Origin: Woeseiaceae bacterium
GTDB lineage: Bacteria > Pseudomonadota > Gammaproteobacteria > Steroidobacterales > Woeseiaceae
DNA: 64,000 nt
Reading direction: 5' to 3'
NCBI GenBank assembly: GCA_021773075.1
Contig: JAJFKT010000012.1
Coordinates: 124,001 to 188,000, forward strand
A program made the translations under genes and the position numbers. Below are positions 60,880 through 64,000 of the stretch, piece by piece. Each line of letters begins with the position of its first letter. Within the stretch, counting starts at the first letter, position 1. The notes under the pieces are model-generated. The model was not told where the DNA came from. It saw only the letters and a program-made list of their open reading frames with translations, and did no database searches.

Positions 60880-63800
60880 TTACTCTCGGCGCACGGTTGC
60901 CTTGATCAAACTTTCGAATTCTTCATCCATGGTGAACTGGCGGGCAATGATCGTCCCCTCATGATCAATCAGGATGTAGTTCGGATATCCTTTCACAGCC
61001 CAGGCCTGCAGGATGTCGCCGTCGGGACCGACGTGCCAGTTTGCCCAGGGCATCGGTTTTTGAGACTGAAACTCTTCGATCGTTTCAATCTTCTCGTCGA
61101 CACTGATCGAGAGCACCTCAAAATCATTTTCCGGTAACGCTTCAGACAACGCCGTCAGTTTGGGCAGGGATGCGATACAGGGCCCGCACCAGGTTGCCCA
61201 GAAATCGAGGAGTACCGCCTGGCCATCATAGTCCCGTATCGACTCTTCGATGCCGCGCAAATTCAAGGCCTTCACCTCTGGGATTTTGCTGCCAACAGTC
61301 AGAAAGTTCAGGTTGTAGAGCAAGTCACGCTCTGCCTCGGCGAGTGTCGGGAACGGAATCGGCTTGCCGTCGTTGGTAAAGCGTTGCCTTTTTTGCAGGT
61401 CCTCGTTCTCCACGCCGATACTCAGGCCAGTCGCGAGTTCAATTCCGCGCCGCCGGTGCGATGCCCGCTTGGCAGCGGGAGTCGTGACCCCGTTGACCCG
61501 CTGCAGAAAGCGAGTCGCCATGTAATATCGTGCGTGTGCCTTGGCCACCGCGTCCACATCTGCGGACACGAATTGCTCGAACACCGCTTCGACGTCGGCG
61601 CTGACGTCGGGAAGGTGGGTGAAGTCAAGGTAGAACAACGCCTGCGCCCATTTCTCGTATTGCGGAAAATGTTTCGACAGCGTGCGAATACCGAGCACCA
61701 TCGACTCGGTCTGCCCCGCTACACCCCGAGTATGCTCGACGAGAAAAGCGGCAGCCTCCACCGTTTTCTCATGCGACCCATCAAGACGGACGATCGCCGC
61801 CGCCGAAGCCATCGCTGCTTCAACGTCGGGATGCGGCCCGAGTTCTTCCTCGCGTCGGCGGTCCTTCTCTTCGTCAGAACTTTCGGCTCTGCGAATTGCC
61901 CGATCGGTCTCGTGCCAGACAGTATCGAGCGCCACGTAGTCTTCTATCGGTGCCCATTCGGCGACCGCATCTGGAATGACATACGTGGCCGCCGCCGCTT
62001 CTTCTTCTGCCAGAGTCTCCTGAGTGCCGGACTCAAACCGCGCTGCTGCGCGCTCATCCGCCGCCACGATGGCATCGACGACGATGCCGGGTGTCAGTAT
62101 CTGCGGCAGGATCGTCACCGTTTCGAGTGACGAGCCTTGTGGAAAATACAGGTACAACGGTACACCGGCTCGGTCGTACATCTCGAGCCAATCCGTGATG
62201 ACGGGGTCCTCAGTGGTCCAGTCACCTTCCACGATCTTAATCCCGCGGGAATTGAATGCCTCCGCAACTGTATCCGTCGACAACGCGACGCGCTCGTTGG
62301 CCTTGCAACTGATGCACCAGTCCGCGGTGAAGTACACGAAGGTTGGCTGGTCGGCGGCAATGTACTGTTTCACTTTCTCGGGATCGAAGTGCTCGAGTTC
62401 CAGCCCGCCGAGCGAACCTGCGACCGCGAGGCCATTTTCATCCAGGATCAACTTGTTCGCATCGACTTGCATAAACATGTAAACCGTCGCCGCCAACGCC
62501 ATCAGAGCAGTTGCGTACCAGCCACGTTTGGACCGGGCCATGCCAGCCTTGCCGTAAGCCCACAACATGAATGCCATCGCCAGGGCTGCAACGAGACCCG
62601 CGAACATCGAGGAAACACCAAGAACCCGGCCGCCGACCCAAAGGAAATACGCCGCCGCCAGGAACATCGGAAAGGCAAGGATGTGCTTAAACGTTTCCAT
62701 CCAGGGGCCGGGCTTAGGCAATTTGCTACCGACGTTCGGCACGAAACTAAACAGCAGGTAGGGAAATGCCAACCCGAATCCGAGCGCCAAAAATATCGAA
62801 ATCAAAACTGCTGCAGGTTGCTGAAAGGCGAAGCCGATCGCACTGGCCATGAACGGTGCGCCACACGGCGTTGCAACCACAACTGCGAGCAAGCCCGTGA
62901 AAAATGCCGACTTTCGCTCTCCTCCCTGCGTCAGCTCATTGCCGACTCCCATCATGCGAGTGCCAACCTCGAAAACGCCCAAGAGGTTGAGCCCGATGGC
63001 AACCATTAACAATGCGACGAGAAAATTAGCAGTGCCGTTCTGGAACTGAAATCCCCAATAGACTGTATTGCCTGCCGCTCGGAACCACAGGATCGTTGCC
63101 GCGATGGCGGCGAATGCGACGAGTACACCGATCGTGTAGATCACGCCGCTTTCGCGTGCGGCTCGCTGATCCTGTTGCGCAATGTTGACGAGACTCAGCG
63201 CCTTCATACTCAATATCGGGAATACACACGGCATGAGATTCAAAAACAGACCGCCGATAAATGCGTACAGCGCAGCCCGCCAGAGTGTCAGTCCGCCAGC
63301 GTCCGAAAATACCATCGCGCCGGCAGATGCAGCAGCGTCGCGCACTAACTCGAGGCCGACTGCCACGGCTTGCCCATCCGAATTCGTGTAGGTCAGCACC
63401 GCGTTGCTTGCCTTTTCCGAAGCGACGTTGGCTGCGGCATCCATGCTGAACAACAGTCCCGTTTGAGTAAGCCCGTACGCCTGTCGGCCGTATTTCGCGA
63501 GGTTCCTGGATTCAACAAAAAGATAGGGGTTCTCGAATCCGTCGCCAAGATCAGCCGCTGCAATTCGCACCTCAAGCTTTTCATCTTGTACGGAAAACGT
63601 CGCAGGCCATTCCACCACGCTCGGAATTGCTTTGCGTGCCGCGGCGAATCGATCGACCAATGCGGGGTTCGCACGTCCGTTGCCAACGATCAATGTCAGC
63701 GAGACCGTGGCCTTGTCGGGAACGCAGATCTGATCGTCGCAGATCACCCAACTCGCCTGACCCGCTAATTCAACGGCGTCGCCAACTGCCAGCCCGTCAG

Positions 63801-64000
63801 GCACGACAAGCTCGGCCAGGAGCATAATCTCTTCTTCAAAGCCGTAGGTTTTGAGTCCACCAAAAGGCAGCAGGTGTGGCGCGGGAAAAGCGAACTCACT
63901 CACTTCGAAACCGTCGGGCAACGTCCAGTCTAGCGTCGGTTCCTTGCCTGCATCGCCGGGGTTTTTCCAGTACGCGTGCCACGTCGGATTTGGCTTCAGG
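60880..64000 (-). CDS. DsbD-type protein-disulfide reductase with extra C-terminal TlpA-like domain (5' end outside window)
   Basis: The frame is open to the right edge (PNPTWHAYWKNPGDAGKEPTLDW continues upstream), so at least 1039 residues are visible. In order: a DsbD N-terminal-like domain (CDDQICVP), a cytochrome-c-biogenesis-type membrane domain with eight or more helices (FLNLMPCVFPILSMKAL, ATPCGAPFMASAIGFA), a thioredoxin domain with ADWCISCK (codons 62305-62316), a helical region of about 230 residues, and a TlpA/redoxin domain with ATWCGPC (61177-61188). It passes electrons across the inner membrane; the final domain is additional to normal DsbD. Confidence 0.9.
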   Translation of the reverse strand, partial: LKPNPTWHAYWKNPGDAGKEPTLDWTLPDGFEVSEFAFPAPHLLPFGGLKTYGFEEEIMLLAELVVPDGLAVGDAVELAGQASWVICDDQICVPDKATVSLTLIVGNGRANPALVDRFAAARKAIPSVVEWPATFSVQDEKLEVRIAAADLGDGFENPYLFVESRNLAKYGRQAYGLTQTGLLFSMDAAANVASEKASNAVLTYTNSDGQAVAVGLELVRDAAASAGAMVFSDAGGLTLWRAALYAFIGGLFLNLMPCVFPILSMKALSLVNIAQQDQRAARESGVIYTIGVLVAFAAIAATILWFRAAGNTVYWGFQFQNGTANFLVALLMVAIGLNLLGVFEVGTRMMGVGNELTQGGERKSAFFTGLLAVVVATPCGAPFMASAIGFAFQQPAAVLISIFLALGFGLAFPYLLFSFVPNVGSKLPKPGPWMETFKHILAFPMFLAAAYFLWVGGRVLGVSSMFAGLVAALAMAFMLWAYGKAGMARSKRGWYATALMALAATVYMFMQVDANKLILDENGLAVAGSLGGLELEHFDPEKVKQYIAADQPTFVYFTADWCISCKANERVALSTDTVAEAFNSRGIKIVEGDWTTEDPVITDWLEMYDRAGVPLYLYFPQGSSLETVTILPQILTPGIVVDAIVAADERAAARFESGTQETLAEEEAAAATYVIPDAVAEWAPIEDYVALDTVWHETDRAIRRAESSDEEKDRRREEELGPHPDVEAAMASAAAIVRLDGSHEKTVEAAAFLVEHTRGVAGQTESMVLGIRTLSKHFPQYEKWAQALFYLDFTHLPDVSADVEAVFEQFVSADVDAVAKAHARYYMATRFLQRVNGVTTPAAKRASHRRRGIELATGLSIGVENEDLQKRQRFTNDGKPIPFPTLAEAERDLLYNLNFLTVGSKIPEVKALNLRGIEESIRDYDGQAVLLDFWATWCGPCIASLPKLTALSEALPENDFEVLSISVDEKIETIEEFQSQKPMPWANWHVGPDGDILQAWAVKGYPNYILIDHEGTIIARQFTMDEEFESLIKATVRRE

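Noticed and set aside
1-64000. CRISPR array, tRNA or rRNA genes, riboswitches, prophage genes
   Set aside because: No regularly spaced short repeats with unique spacers, no cloverleaf or rRNA sequence, no known aptamer core and no phage structural genes were recognised on either strand.

Overview
The window reads as a chromosomal segment of a Gammaproteobacterium. Its housekeeping genes are typical of that class (mpl, rnd, adk, pcm, tolC, waaA, hldE). The combination of a PPi-dependent phosphofructokinase, a membrane pyrophosphatase and an Oar-like TonB receptor with a CadC/TPR regulator points to a free-living, possibly marine lineage (Woeseiales/Steroidobacter-like). That placement is inference; no rRNA or other marker is present.

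Region 1 (1 to about 13.3 kb, perhaps 14.8 kb) is the unusual part. Some 20 small genes lie on the minus strand, and most are predicted lipoproteins, secreted or membrane proteins. Just behind the stop codon of most of them sits one copy of a structured repeat of about 80-115 bp that always points the same way. On the plus strand the repeat begins with a GGGTCA core and ends with CGGCC(A). Three sequence families (called A, B and C here) and at least one mosaic copy occur. The layout is that of a mobile gene-cassette array, but the repeat cores do not match the attC consensus by eye and no integrase is visible. An IS110-family element has landed inside the array.

Region 2 (14.8-23.9 kb) holds a lipoprotein-type acetamidase/formamidase, an exported DUF711 protein, an exported YCII-like protein, a LytS-type kinase divergent from an epoxide hydrolase-like lipoprotein plus LytTR response regulator, and two exported proteins of unknown function.

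Region 3 (23.9-43.9 kb) is core genome: mpl and a membrane protein; RNase D; adk, pfp and hppA, which suggest PPi-linked glycolysis and proton pumping; a 694-aa helical repeat protein; a PAS-GGDEF-EAL protein; pcm; tolC; and a minus-strand run (Ig-like hydrolase, M23 peptidase, small exported protein, hldE, waaA) ending in LPS-core enzymes.

Region 4 (43.9-51.1 kb) centres on a TonB-dependent receptor. On one side is an intact winged-helix/TPR regulator. On the other are a LysR regulator and a decayed second copy of the winged-helix regulator locus.

Region 5 (51.8-57.0 kb) is an exported Rhs protein with a variable C-terminus and, directly abutting it, a probable immunity gene. The remainder holds a fused transporter/spermidine-synthase-like protein, a gene-free stretch with transposon-end-like repeats, and a DsbD-type reductase fused to an extra TlpA-like domain that runs off the right edge.
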